Positions 38,241 through 52,300 of a stretch of DNA of 64,000 bases are shown here, one piece after another. The DNA lies in assembly GCA_036172665.1 (NCBI GenBank), contig CM069873.1, positions 35,144,001 to 35,208,000 of the forward strand. The letters are read 5' to 3'. The stretch's first letter is position 1; each line of letters opens with the position of its first letter. The notes beneath the pieces are model-generated. The model was given only the letters and a program-made list of their open reading frames with translations, did no database searches and had not been told where the DNA came from. The stretch comes from Prosopocoilus inquinatus (lineage: Eukaryota > Arthropoda > Insecta > Coleoptera > Lucanidae). The translations under genes were made by a program, and so were the position numbers.

Positions 38241-40918
38241 GAAACAACACGCATTACCGTTGTTCCTGTGATGTATCTAATCGATCCTTACTCATCTATC
38301 ATTATATTTGACGTTTGGATGGACTACAGTAACTCTGATGTGAGATACAAAGTTCTCGGACGCAGCAGAAGCTGGAAATAGTTTTGAACGAAACAACACG
38401 TATTAGCGTTGTTCCTGTGATGTATCTAATCGATCCTTACTTATCTACTATGTTATTTGACGTTTCGATGGACTCCAGTAACTCTGATGTGAGATACGAA
38501 ATTTTCGAACGCAGCAGAATCTGGAAATAGTTTTAAATGAAACAACACGCATTAGCGTTGTTCCTGTGATGTATCTAATCGATCCTTACTCATCTATCAT
38601 GTTATTTGACGTTTCGATGGACTCTAGTAACTCTGATGTGAGATACGAAGTTTTTGGACGCAGCAGGAGCTGGAAATAGTTTTAAACGAAACAACACGTA
38701 TTAGCGTTGTTCCTGTGATGTATCTAATCGCTCCTTACTTAGCTACTATGTTATTTGACGTTTCGATGGACTCCAGTAACTCTAATGTGAGATACGAAAT
38801 TTTCGGACGCAGCAGAAGCTGGAAATAGTTTTAAACGAAACAACACGTATTAGCGTTGTTCCTGTGATGTATCTAATCGATCCTTACTCATCTATCATGT
38901 TATTTGACGTTTGGATGGACTCCAGTAACTGATGTGAGATACAAAGTTCTCGGACGCAGCAGAAGCTGGAAATAGTTTTGAACGAAACAACACGTATTAG
39001 CGTTGTTCCTGTGATGTATCTAATCGATCCTTACTTATCTATCATGTTATCTGACGTTTGGATGGACTCCAGTAACTCTGATGTGAGATACAATGTTTTC
39101 GGACGCAGCAGAAGCTGGAGATAGTTTTAAACGAAACAACACGCATTAGCGTTGTTCCTGTGATGTATCTAATCGATCCTTACTCATCTATCATTATATT
39201 TGACGTTTGGATGGACTACAGTAACTCTGATGTGAGATACAAAGTTCTCGGACGCAGCAGAAGCTGGAAATAGTTTTGAACGAAACAACACGTATTAGCG
39301 TTGTTCCTGTGATGTATCTAATCGATCCTTACTTATCTACTATGTTATTTGACGTTTCGATGGACTCCAGTAACTCTGATGTGAGATACGAAATTTTCGA
39401 ACGCAGCAGAATCTGGAAATAGTTTTAAATGAAACAACACGCATTAGCGTTGTTCCTGTGATGTATCTAATCGATCCTTACTCATCTATCATGTTATTTG
39501 ACGTTTCGATGGACTCTAGTAACTCTGATGTGAGATACGAAGTTTTTGGATGCAGCAGGAGCTGGAAATAGTTTTAAACGAAACAACACGTATTAGCGTT
39601 GTTCCTGTGATGTATCTAATCGCTCCTTACTTAGCTACTATGTTATTTGACGTTTCGATGGACTCCAGTAACTCTAATGTGAGATACGAAATTTTCGGAC
39701 GCAGCAGAAGCTGGAAATAGTTTTAAACGAAACAACACGTATTAGCGTTGTTCCTGTGATGTATCTAATCGATCCTTACTCATCTATCATGTTATTTGAC
39801 GTTTGGATGGACTCCAGTAACTGATGTGAGATACAAAGTTCTCGGACGCAGCAGAAGCTGGAAATAGTTTTGAACGAAACAACACGTATTAGCGTTGTTC
39901 CTGTGATGTATCTAATCGATCCTTACTTATCTATCATGTTATCTGACGTTTGGATGGACTCCAGTAACTCTGATGTGAGATACAATGTTTTCGGACGCAG
40001 CAGAAGCTGGAGATAGTTTTAAACGAAACAACACGCATTAGCGTTGTTCCTGTGATGTATCTAATCGATCCTTACTCATCTATCATGTTATTTGGCGTTT
40101 CGATGGACTCCAGTAACTCTGATGTGAGATACAAAGTTTCCGGACGCAGCATTAGCTGGAAATAGTTTTGAACGAAACAACACGTATTAGCGTTGTTCCT
40201 GTGATGTATCTAATCGATCCTTACTTAGCTACTATGTTATTTGACGTTTCGATGGACTCCAATAACTCTGATGTGAGATACAAAGTTTTCGGACGCAGCA
40301 GAAGCTGGAAATAGTTTTAAACGAAACAACACGCATTAGCGTTGTTCCTGTGATGTATCTAATCGATCCTTACTCATCTATCATTATATTTGACGTTTGG
40401 ATGGACTACAGTAACTCTGATGTGAGATACAAAGTTTACGGACGCAGCAGAAGCTGGAAATAGTTTTAATCGAAACAACACGCATTAGCGTTGTTCCTGT
40501 GATGTATCTAATCGATCCTTACTCATCTATCATGTTATTTGGCGTTTCGATGGACTCCAGAAACTTTGATGTGAGATACGAAGTTCTCGGACGCAGCTGA
40601 AGCTGGAAATAGTTTTAAATGAAACAACACGTACTAGCGTTGTTCCTGTGATATATCTATTCGATCCTTACTCATCTATCATGTTATTTGACGTTTGGAT
40701 GGACTCCAGTAACTCTGATGTGAGGTACAAAGTTTTCGGACGCAGCAGAAGCTGGAAATAGTTTTAAATGAAACAACACCCATTAGCGTTGTTCCTGTGA
40801 TGTATCTAATGGGTCCTTACACATATATCATGTTATTTGACGTTTCGATGGACTCTAGTAACTCTGATGTGAGATACGAAGTTTTTGGACGCAGCAGGAG
40901 CTGGAAATAGTTTTAAAC
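38241..40918. repeat. Bridge from the 22-mer to 39-mer units A'-Z, 18 monomers
   Basis: The order is 38 V A B C D 38' V A' B C D E F W X Y Z, in 18 x 149 minus 4 = 2,678 bp. From A' (39,431) it follows units 23 onward of the 39-mer at offset 36,152, sharing TTGGATGCAGC and TTTTAATCG. This run continues through 41,962, so it overlaps the start of the 23-mer and 58-mer units. Private changes include AAAGTTTCCGG with GCATTAGC near 40,140, TCTATTCGATCC near 40,660 and TAATGGGTCC near 40,810. Confidence 0.83.
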
Positions 40919-43900
40919 GAAACAACACGTATTAGCGTTGTTCCTGTGATGTATCTAATCGATCCTTACTCATCTATCATGTTATTTGACGTTTGGATGG
41001 ACTCCAGTAACTCTGATGTGAGATACAATGTTCTCGGACGCAGCAGAAGCTGGAAATAGTTTTGAACGAAACAACACGTATTAGCGTTGTTCCTGTGATG
41101 TATCTAATCGATCCTTACTCATCTATCATGTTATTTGACGTTTGGATGGACTCCAGTAACTCTGATGTGAGATACAAAGTATTCGGAAGCAGCAGAAGCT
41201 GAAAATAGTTTTGAACGAAACAACACGTATTAGCGTTGTTCCTGTGATGTATCTAATCGATCCTTACTCATCTATCATGTTATTTGGCGTTTCGATGGAC
41301 TCCAGTAACTCTGATGTGAGATACAAAGTTTTCGGACGCAGCAGAAGCTGGAAATAGTTTTGAACGAAACAACACGTATTAGCGTTGTTCCTGTGATGTA
41401 TCTAATCGATCCTTACTTAGCTACTATGTTATTTGACGTTTCGATGGACTCCAATAACTCTGATGTGAGATACAAAGTTTTCGGACGCAGCAGAAGCTGG
41501 AAATAGTTTTAAACGAAACAACACGCATTAGCGTTGTTCCTGTGATGTATCTAATCGATCCTTACTCATCTATCATTATATTTGACGTTTGGATGCGACT
41601 ACAGTAACTCTGATGTGAAATACAAAGTTTACGGACGCAGCAGAAGCTGGAAATAGTTTTAAACGAAACAACACGCATTACCGTTGTTCCTGTGATGTAT
41701 CTAATCGATCCTTACTCATCTATCATTATATTTGACGTTTGGATGGACTACAGTAACTCTGATGTGAGATACAAAGTTCTCGGACGCAGCAGAAGCTGGA
41801 AATAGTTTTGAACGAAACAACACGTATTAGCGTTGTTCCTGTGATGTATCTAATCGATCCTTACTTATCTACTATGTTATTTGACGTTTCGATGGACTCC
41901 AGTAACTCTGATGTGAGATACGAAATTTTCGAACGCAGCAGAATCTGGAAATAGTTTTAAATGAAACAACACGCATTAGCGTTGTTCCTGTGATGTATCT
42001 AATCGATCCTTACTCATCTATCATGTTATTTGACGTTTCGATGGACTCTAGTAACTCTGATGTGAGATACGAAGTTTTTGGACGCAGCAGGAGCTGGAAA
42101 TAGTTTTAAACGAAACAACACGTATTAGCGTTGTTCCTGTGATGTATCTAATCGCTCCTTACTTAGCTACTATGTTATTTGACGTTTCGATGGACTCCAG
42201 TAACTCTAATGTGAGATACGAAATTTTCGGACGCAGCAGAAGCTGGAAATAGTTTTAAACGAAACAACACGTATTATCGTTGTTCCTGTGATGTATCTAA
42301 TCGATCCTTACTCATCTATCATGTTATTTGACGTTTGGATGGACTCCAGTAACTGATGTGAGATACAAAGTTCTCGGACGCAGCAGAAGCTGGAAATAGT
42401 TTTGAACGAAACAACACGTATTAGCGTTGTTCCTGTGATGTATCTAATCGATCCTTACTTATCTATCATGTTATCTGACGTTTGGATGGACTCCAGTAAC
42501 TCTGATGTGAGATACAATGTTTTCGGACGCAGCAGAAGCTGGAGATAGTCTTAAACGAAACAACACGCATTAGCGTTGTTCCTGTGATGTATCTAATCGA
42601 TCCTTACTCATCTATCATTATATTTGACGTTTGGATGGACTACAGTAACTCTGATGTGAGATACAAAGTTCTCGGACGCAGCAGAAGCTGGAAATAGTTT
42701 TGAACGAAACAACACGTATTAGCGTTGTTCCTGTGATGTATCTAATCGATCCTTACTTATCTACTATGTTATTTGACGTTTCGATGGACTCCAGTAACTC
42801 TGATGTGAGATACGAAATTTTCGAACGCAGCAGAATCTGGAAATAGTTTTAAATGAAACAACACGCATTAGCGTTGTTCCTGTGATGTATCTAATCGATC
42901 CTTACTCATCTATCATGTTATTTGACGTTTCGATGGACTCTAGTAACTCTGATGTGAGACACGAAGTTTTTGGACGCAGCAGGAGCTGGAAATAGTTTTA
43001 AACGAAACAACACGTATTAGCGTTGTTCCTGTGATGTATCTAATCGCTCCTTACTTAGCTACTATGTTATTTGACGTTTCGATGGACTCCAGTAACTCTA
43101 ATGTGAGATACGAAATTTTCGGACGCAGCAGAAGCTGGAAATAGTTTTAAACGAAACAACACGTATTAGTGTTGTTCCTGTGATGTATCTAATCGATCCT
43201 TACTCATCTATCATGTTATTTGACGTTTGGATGGACTCCAGTAACTGATGTGAGATACAAAGTTCTCGGACGCAGCAGAAGCTGGAAATAGTTTTGAACG
43301 AAACAACACGTATTAGCGTTGTTCCTGTGATGTATCTAATCGATCCTTACTTATCTATCATGTTATCTGACGTTTGGATGGACTCCAGTAACTCTGATGT
43401 GAGATACAATGTTTTCGGACGCAGCAGAAGCTGGAAATAGTTTTGAACGAAACAACACGTATTAGCGTTGTTCCTGTGATGTATCTAATCGATCCTTACT
43501 CATCTATCATTATATTTGACGTTTGGATGGGACTACAGTAACTCTGATGTGAAATACAAAGTTTACGGACGCAGCAGAAGCTGGAAATAGTTTTAAACGA
43601 AACAACACGCATTACCGTTGTTCCTGTGATGTATCTAATCGATCCTTACTCATCTATCATTATATTTGACGTTTGGATGGACTACAGTAACTCTGATGTG
43701 AGATACAAAGTTCTCGGACGCAGCAGAAGCTGGAAATAGTTTTGAACGAAACAACACGTATTAGCGTTGTTCCTGTGATGTATCTAATCGATCCTTACTT
43801 ATCTACTATGTTATTTGACGTTTCGATGGACTCCAGTAGCTCTGATGTGAGATACGAAATTTTCGAACGCAGCAGAATCTGGAAATAGTTTTAAATGAAA

Positions 43901-44343
43901 CAACACGCATTAGCGTTGTTCCTGTGATGTATCTAATCGATCCTTACTCATCTATCATGTTATTTGACGTTTCGATGGACTCTAGTAACTCTGATGTGAG
44001 ATACGAAGTTTTTGGACGCAGCAGGAGCTGGAAATAGTTTTAAACGAAACAACACGTATTAGCGTTGTTCCTGTGATGTATCTAATCGCTCCTTACTTAG
44101 CTACTATGTTATTTGACGTTTCGATGGACTCCAGTAACTCTAATGTGAGATACGAAATTTTCGGACGCAGCAGAAGCTGGAAATAGTCATAAATGAAACA
44201 ACACGCATTAGCGTTGTTCCTGTGATGTATCTAATGGATCCTTACTCATCTATCATGTTATCTGACGTTTGGATGGACTCCAGTAACTCTGATGTGAGAT
44301 ACAATGTTTTCGGACGCAGCAGAAGCTGGAAATAGTTTTGAAC
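40919..44343. repeat. Nested 23-monomer repeat a (3,425 bp)
   Basis: The order is AA AB E F W' 38 V A B C D 38' V A B C D W'' 38 V A B Z/D. The length is 23 x 149 = 3,427, plus 2, minus 4, which is 3,425. Markers are GTATTATCG (C, 42,275), TAGTCTTAAACG (42,547), GAGACACGAAG (42,956), CCAGTAGCTC (43,835) and TAGTCATAAATG (44,187). The last unit is a join of a GGATCC-bearing left half and a D-type right half (TTATCTGACG, AATGTTTTCGG). Confidence 0.87.
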
Positions 44344-47300
44344 GAAACAACACGTATTAGCGTTGTTCCTGTGATGTATCTAATCGATCCTTACTCATCT
44401 ATCATGTTATTTGACGTTTGGATGGACTCCAGTAACTCTGATGTGAGATACAATGTTCTCGGACGCAGCAGAAGCTGGAAATAGTTTTGAACGAAACAAC
44501 ACGTATTAGCGTTGTTCCTGTGATGTATCTAATCGATCCTTACTCATCTATCATGTTATTTGACGTTTGGATGGACTCCAGTAACTCTGATGTGAGATAC
44601 AAAGTATTCGGACGCAGCAGAAGCTGGAAATAGTTTTGAACGAAACAACACGTATTAGCGTTGTTCCTGTGATGTATCTAATCGATCCTTACTCATCTAT
44701 CATGTTATTTGGCGTTTCGATGGACTCCAGTAACTCTGATGTGAGATACAAAGTTTTCGGACGCAGCAGAAGCTGGAAATAGTTTTGAACGAAACAACAC
44801 GTATTAGCGTTGTTCCTGTGATGTATCTAATCGATCCTTACTTAGCTACTATGTTATTTGACGTTTCGATGGACTCCAATAACTCTGATGTGAGATACAA
44901 AGTTTTCGGACGCAGCAGAAGCTGGAAATAGTTTTAAACGAAACAACACGCATTAGCGTTGTTCCTGTGATGTATCTAATCGATCCTTACTCATCTATCA
45001 TTATATTTGACGTTTGGATGCGACTACAGTAACTCTGATGTGAAATACAAAGTTTACGGACGCAGCAGAAGCTGGAAATAGTTTTAAACGAAACAACACG
45101 CATTACCGTTGTTCCTGTGATGTATCTAATCGATCCTTACTCATCTATCATTATATTTGACGTTTGGATGGACTACAGTAACTCTGATGTGAGATACAAA
45201 GTTCTCGGACGCAGCAGAAGCTGGAAATAGTTTTGAACGAAACAACACGTATTAGCGTTGTTCCTGTGATGTATCTAATCGATCCTTACTTATCTACTAT
45301 GTTATTTGACGTTTCGATGGACTCCAGTAACTCTGATGTGAGATACGAAATTTTCGAACGCAGCAGAATCTGGAAATAGTTTTAAATGAAACAACACGCA
45401 TTAGCGTTGTTCCTGTGATGTATCTAATCGATCCTTACTCATCTATCATGTTATTTGACGTTTCGATGGACTCTAGTAACTCTGATGTGAGATACGAAGT
45501 TTTTGGACGCAGCAGGAGCTGGAAATAGTTTTAAACGAAACAACACGTATTAGCGTTGTTCCTGTGATGTATCTAATCGCTCCTTACTTAGCTACTATGT
45601 TATTTGACGTTTCGATGGACTCCAGTAACTCTAATGTGAGATACGAAATTTTCGGACGCAGCAGAAGCTGGAAATAGTTTTAAACGAAACAACACGTATT
45701 ATCGTTGTTCCTGTGATGTATCTAATCGATCCTTACTCATCTATCATGTTATTTGACGTTTGGATGGACTCCAGTAACTGATGTGAGATACAAAGTTCTC
45801 GGACGCAGCAGAAGCTGGAAATAGTTTTGAACGAAACAACACGTATTAGCGTTGTTCCTGTGATGTATCTAATCGATCCTTACTTATCTATCATGTTATC
45901 TGACGTTTGGATGGACTCCAGTAACTCTGATGTGAGATACAATGTTTTCGGACGCAGCAGAAGCTGGAGATAGTCTTAAACGAAACAACACGCATTAGCG
46001 TTGTTCCTGTGATGTATCTAATCGATCCTTACTCATCTATCATTATATTTGACGTTTGGATGGACTACAGTAACTCTGATGTGAGATACAAAGTTCTCGG
46101 ACGCAGCAGAAGCTGGAAATAGTTTTGAACGAAACAACACGTATTAGCGTTGTTCCTGTGATGTATCTAATCGATCCTTACTTATCTACTATGTTATTTG
46201 ACGTTTCGATGGACTCCAGTAACTCTGATGTGAGATACGAAATTTTCGAACGCAGCAGAATCTGGAAATAGTTTTAAATGAAACAACACGCATTAGCGTT
46301 GTTCCTGTGATGTATCTAATCGATCCTTACTCATCTATCATGTTATTTGACGTTTCGATGGACTCTAGTAACTCTGATGTGAGACACGAAGTTTTTGGAC
46401 GCAGCAGGAGCTGGAAATAGTTTTAAACGAAACAACACGTATTAGCGTTGTTCCTGTGATGTATCTAATCGCTCCTTACTTAGCTACTATGTTATTTGAC
46501 GTTTCGATGGACTCCAGTAACTCTAATGTGAGATACGAAATTTTCGGACGCAGCAGAAGCTGGAAATAGTTTTAAACGAAACAACACGTATTAGCGTTGT
46601 TCCTGTGATGTATCTAATCGATCCTTACTCATCTATCATGTTATTTGACGTTTGGATGGACTCCAGTAACTGATGTGAGATACAAAGTTCTCGGACGCAG
46701 CAGAAGCTGGAAATAGTTTTGAACGAAACAACACGTATTAGCGTTGTTCCTGTGATGTATCTAATCGATCCTTACTTATCTATCATGTTATCTGACGTTT
46801 GGATGGACTCCAGTAACTCTGATGTGAGATACAATGTTTTCGGACGCAGCAGAAGCTGGAAATAGTTTTGAACGAAACAACACGTATTAGCGTTGTTCCT
46901 GTGATGTATCTAATCGATCCTTACTCATCTATCATTATATTTGACGTTTGGATGGGACTACAGTAACTCTGATGTGAAATACAAAGTTTACGGACGCAGC
47001 AGAAGCTGGAAATAGTTTTAAACGAAACAACACGCATTACCGTTGTTCCTGTGATGTATCTAATCGATCCTTACTCATCTATCATTATATTTGACGTTTG
47101 GATGGACTACAGTAACTCTGATGTGAGATACAAAGTTCTCGGACGCAGCAGAAGCTGGAAATAGTTTTGAACGAAACAACACGTATTAGCGTTGTTCCTG
47201 TGATGTATCTAATCGATCCTTACTTATCTACTATGTTATTTGACGTTTCGATGGACTCCAGTAGCTCTGATGTGAGATACGAAATTTTCGAACGCAGCAG

Positions 47301-47768
47301 AATCTGGAAATAGTTTTAAATGAAACAACACGCATTAGCGTTGTTCCTGTGATGTATCTAATCGATCCTTACTCATCTATCATGTTATTTGACGTTTCGA
47401 TGGACTCTAGTAACTCTGATGTGAGATACGAAGTTTTTGGACGCAGCAGGAGCTGGAAATAGTTTTAAACGAAACAACACGTATTAGCGTTGTTCCTGTG
47501 ATGTATCTAATCGCTCCTTACTTAGCTACTATGTTATTTGACGTTTCGATGGACTCCAGTAACTCTAATGTGAGATACGAAATTTTCGGACGCAGCAGAA
47601 GCTGGAAATAGTCTTAAATGAAACAACACGCATTAGCGTTGTTCCTGTGATGTATCTAATGGATCCTTACTCATCTATCATGTTATCTGACGTTTGGATG
47701 GACTCCAGTAACTCTGATGTGAGATACAATGTTTTCGGACGCAGCAGAAGCTGGAAATAGTTTTGAAC
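44344..47768. repeat. Nested 23-monomer repeat b (3,425 bp)
   Basis: It repeats block a at exactly +3,425, with the same GTATTATCG, TAGTCTTAAACG, GAGACACGAAG and CCAGTAGCTC markers. The last join reads TAGTCTTAAATG instead of TAGTCATAAATG, a one-base tag that distinguishes a from b. After it comes a D unit rather than AA. Confidence 0.87.
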
Positions 47769-48663
47769 GAAACAACACGTATTAGCGTTGTTCCTGTGAT
47801 GTATCTAATCGATCCTTACTTATCTATCATGTTATCTGACGTTTGGATGGACTCCAGTAACTCTGATGTGAGATACAATGTTTTCGGACGCAGCAGAAGC
47901 TGGAAATAGTTTTGAACGAAACAACACGTATTAGCGTTGTTCCTGTGATGTATCTAATCGATCCTTACTCATCTATCATTATATTTGACGTTTGGATGGG
48001 ACTACAGTAACTCTGATGTGAAATACAAAGTTTACGGACGCAGCAGAAGCTGGAAATAGTTTTAAACGAAACAACACGCATTACCGTTGTTCCTGTGATG
48101 TATCTAATCGATCCTTACTCATCTATCATTATATTTGACGTTCGGATGGACTACAGTAACTCTGATGTGAGATACAAAGTTCTCGGACGCAGCAGAAGCT
48201 GGAAATAGTTTTGAACGAAACAACACGTATTAGCGTTGTTCCTGTGATGTATCTAATCGATCCTTACTTATCTACTATGTTATTTGACGTTTCGATGGAC
48301 TCCAGTAACTCTGATGTGAGATACGAAATTTTCGAACGCAGCAGAATCTGGAAATAGTTTTAAATGAAACAACACGCATTAGCGTTGTTCCTGTGATGTA
48401 TCTAATCGATCCTTACTCATCTATCATGTTATTTGACGTTTCGATGGACTCTAGTAACTCTGAAGTGAGATACGAAGTTTTTGGACGCAGCAGGAGCTGG
48501 AAATAGTTTTAAACGAAACAACACGTATTAGCGTTGTTCCTGTGATGTATCTAATCGCTCCTTACTTAGCTACTATGTTATTTGACGTTTCGATGGACTC
48601 CAGTAACTCTAATGTGAGATACGAAATTTTCGGACGCAGCAGAAGCTGGAAATAGTTTTAAAC

Positions 48664-48770
48664 GAAACAACACGTATTAGCGTTGTTCCTGTGATGTATC
48701 TAATCGATCCTTACTCATCTATCATGTTATTTGACGTTATTTCCAGCAGGAGCTGGAAATAGTTTTGAAC
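48664..48770. repeat. Truncated 107-bp monomer with a 42-bp net loss
   Basis: The unit runs normally to TTTGACGTT, then reads ATTTC and resumes at CAGCAGGAGCTGG. Forty-seven bases of a normal unit, spanning the CENP-B-like site and the variable block, are replaced by five. Those five complete an inverted copy of the downstream GCTGGAAATA arm. The same unit is present at 56,961-57,067, exactly 8,297 bp away, so the event happened once before the super-repeat duplicated. Confidence 0.93.
48738..48761. repeat. Perfect 10-bp-arm inverted repeat at the deletion scar (copy 1)
   Basis: The left arm is TATTTCCAGC (48,738-48,747), the loop AGGA (48,748-48,751) and the right arm GCTGGAAATA (48,752-48,761). 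Ordinary A-type units have only CAGC-AGGA-GCTG (4-bp arms) with a weaker outer TTTC/GAAA match. The change from a quasi-palindrome to a perfect palindrome is what template switching at a hairpin would leave. Confidence 0.92.
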
Positions 48771-49364
48771 GAAACAACACGTATTAGCGTTGTTCCTGTG
48801 ATGTATCTAATCGATCCTTACTCATCTATCATGTTATTTGACGTTTGGATGGACTCCAGTAACTCTGATGTGAGATACAAAGTATTCGGACGCAGCAGAA
48901 GCTGGAAATAGTTTTAAACGAAACAACACGCATTAGCGTTGTTCCTGTGATGTATCTAATCGATCCTTACTCATCTATCATGTTATTTGACGTTTGGATG
49001 GACTCCAGTAACTGATGTGAGATACAAAGTTCTCGGACGCAGCAGAAGCTGGAAATAGTTTTGAACGAAACAACACGTATTAGCGTTGTTCCTGTGATGT
49101 ATCTAATCGATCCTTACTTAGCTACTATGTTATTTGACGTTTCGATGGACTCCAATAACTCTGATGTGAGATACAAAGTTTTCGGACGCAGCAGAAGCTG
49201 GAAATAGTTTTAAACGAAACAACACGCATTAGCGTTGTTCCTGTGATGTATCTAATCGATCCTTACTCATCTATCATTATATTTGACATTTGGATGGACT
49301 ACAGTAACTCTGATGTGAGATACAAAGTTTACGGACGCAGCAGAAGCTGGAAATAGTTTTAATC

Positions 49365-52300
49365 GAAACAACACGCATTAGCGTTGTTCCTGTGATGTAT
49401 CTAATCGATCCTTACTCATCTATCATGTTATTTGACGTTTGGATGGACTCCAGTAACTCTGATGTGAGATACAAAGTATTCGGACGCAGCAGAAGCTGGA
49501 AATAGTTTTGAACGAAACAACACGTATTAGCGTTGTTCCTGTGATGTATCTAATCGATCCTTACTCATCTATCATGTTATTTGGCGTTTCGATGGACTCC
49601 AGTAACTCTGATGTGAGATACAAAGTTTTCGGACGCAGCAGAAGCTGGAAATAGTTTTGAACGAAACAACACGTATTAGCGTTGTTCCTGTGATGTATCT
49701 AATCGATCCTTACTTAGCTACTATGTTATTTGACGTTTCGATGGACTCCAATAACTCTGATGTGAGATACAAAGTTTTCGGACGCAGCAGAAGCTGGAAA
49801 TAGTTTTAAACGAAACAACACGCATTAGCGTTGTTCCTGTGATGTATCTAATCGATCCTTACTCATCTATCATTATATTTGACGTTTGGATGCGACTACA
49901 GTAACTCTGATGTGAAATACAAAGTTTACGGACGCAGCAGAAGCTGGAAATAGTTTTAAACGAAACAACACGCATTACCGTTGTTCCTGTGATGTATCTA
50001 ATCGATCCTTACTCATCTATCATTATATTTGACGTTTGGATGGACTACAGTAACTCTGATGTGAGATACAAAGTTCTCGGACGCAGCAGAAGCTGGAAAT
50101 AGTTTTGAACGAAACAACACGTATTAGCGTTGTTCCTGTGATGTATCTAATCGATCCTTACTTATCTACTATGTTATTTGACGTTTCGATGGACTCCAGT
50201 AACTCTGATGTGAGATACGAAATTTTCGAACGCAGCAGAATCTGGAAATAGTTTTAAATGAAACAACACGCATTAGCGTTGTTCCTGTGATGTATCTAAT
50301 CGATCCTTACTCATCTATCATGTTATTTGACGTTTCGATGGACTCTAGTAACTCTGATGTGAGATACGAAGTTTTTGGACGCAGCAGGAGCTGGAAATAG
50401 TTTTAAACGAAACAACACGTATTAGCGTTGTTCCTGTGATGTATCTAATCGCTCCTTACTTAGCTACTATGTTATTTGACGTTTCGATGGACTCCAGTAA
50501 CTCTAATGTGAGATACGAAATTTTCGGACGCAGCAGAAGCTGGAAATAGTTTTAAACGAAACAACACGTATTATCGTTGTTCCTGTGATGTATCTAATCG
50601 ATCCTTACTCATCTATCATGTTATTTGACGTTTGGATGGACTCCAGTAACTGATGTGAGATACAAAGTTCTCGGACGCAGCAGAAGCTGGAAATAGTTTT
50701 GAACGAAACAACACGTATTAGCGTTGTTCCTGTGATGTATCTAATCGATCCTTACTTATCTATCATGTTATCTGACGTTTGGATGGACTCCAGTAACTCT
50801 GATGTGAGATACAATGTTTTCGGACGCAGCAGAAGCTGGAGATAGTCTTAAACGAAACAACACGCATTAGCGTTGTTCCTGTGATGTATCTAATCGATCC
50901 TTACTCATCTATCATTATATTTGACGTTTGGATGGACTACAGTAACTCTGATGTGAGATACAAAGTTCTCGGACGCAGCAGAAGCTGGAAATAGTTTTGA
51001 ACGAAACAACACGTATTAGCGTTGTTCCTGTGATGTATCTAATCGATCCTTACTTATCTACTATGTTATTTGACGTTTCGATGGACTCCAGTAACTCTGA
51101 TGTGAGATACGAAATTTTCGAACGCAGCAGAATCTGGAAATAGTTTTAAATGAAACAACACGCATTAGCGTTGTTCCTGTGATGTATCTAATCGATCCTT
51201 ACTCATCTATCATGTTATTTGACGTTTCGATGGACTCTAGTAACTCTGATGTGAGACACGAAGTTTTTGGACGCAGCAGGAGCTGGAAATAGTTTTAAAC
51301 GAAACAACACGTATTAGCGTTGTTCCTGTGATGTATCTAATCGCTCCTTACTTAGCTACTATGTTATTTGACGTTTCGATGGACTCCAGTAACTCTAATG
51401 TGAGATACGAAATTTTCGGACGCAGCAGAAGCTGGAAATAGTTTTAAACGAAACAACACGTATTAGCGTTGTTCCTGTGATGTATCTAATCGATCCTTAC
51501 TCATCTATCATGTTATTTGACGTTTGGATGGACTCCAGGAACTGATGTGAGATACAAAGTTCTCGGACGCAGCAGAAGCTGGAAATAGTTTTGAACGAAA
51601 CAACACGTATTAGCGTTGTTCCTGTGATGTATCTAATCGATCCTTACTTATCTATCATGTTATCTGACGTTTGGATGGACTCCAGTAACTCTGATGTGAG
51701 ATACAATGTTTTCGGACGCAGCAGAAGCTGGAAATAGTTTTGAACGAAACAACACGTATTAGCGTTGTTCCTGTGATGTATCTAATCGATCCTTACTCAT
51801 CTATCATTATATTTGACGTTTGGATGGGACTACAGTAACTCTGATGTGAAATACAAAGTTTACGGACGCAGCAGAAGCTGGAAATAGTTTTAAACGAAAC
51901 AACACGCATTACCGTTGTTCCTGTGATGTATCTAATCGATCCTTACTCATCTATCATTATATTTGACGTTTGGATGGACTACAGTAACTCTGATGTGAGA
52001 TACAAAGTTCTCGGACGCAGCAGAAGCTGGAAATAGTTTTGAACGAAACAACACGTATTAGCGTTGTTCCTGTGATGTATCTAATCGATCCTTACTTATC
52101 TACTATGTTATTTGACGTTTCGATGGACTCCAGTAGCTCTGATGTGAGATACGAAATTTTCGAACGCAGCAGAATCTGGAAATAGTTTTAAATGAAACAA
52201 CACGCATTAGCGTTGTTCCTGTGATGTATCTAATCGATCCTTACTCATCTATCATGTTATTTGACGTTTCGATGGACTCTAGTAACTCTGATGTGAGATA

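Larger units (their letters stand above)
41068..49364. repeat. 58-monomer super-repeat, copy 1 (56 monomers remaining, 8,297 bp)
   Basis: The length is 56 x 149 = 8,344, minus 42 (scarred unit at 48,664), plus 5 (five W'/W'' units), minus 10 (five C units), which is exactly 8,297. The sequence from AB at 41,068 to C' near 49,066 recurs at +8,297. Compared with copy 2, this copy lacks units D and E between C' (48,920) and F (49,067); the 39-mer order D E F W suggests they were deleted here. The copy ends in W (GACATTTGG, TTTTAATCG) joined straight to the AB unit of copy 2, which identifies the tandem-duplication junction at about 49,365. Confidence 0.9.
47769..49364. repeat. Tail block c of the super-repeat, copy 1 (11 monomers)
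   Basis: The order is D W'' 38 V A B, truncated unit, AB, C', F, W, in 1,596 bp (11 x 149 + 1 - 42 - 2). Markers shared with 56,066-57,959 are GACGTTCGGATGG (48,140), TCTGAAGTGAG (48,460) and GACATTTGG (49,285). Confidence 0.86.
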
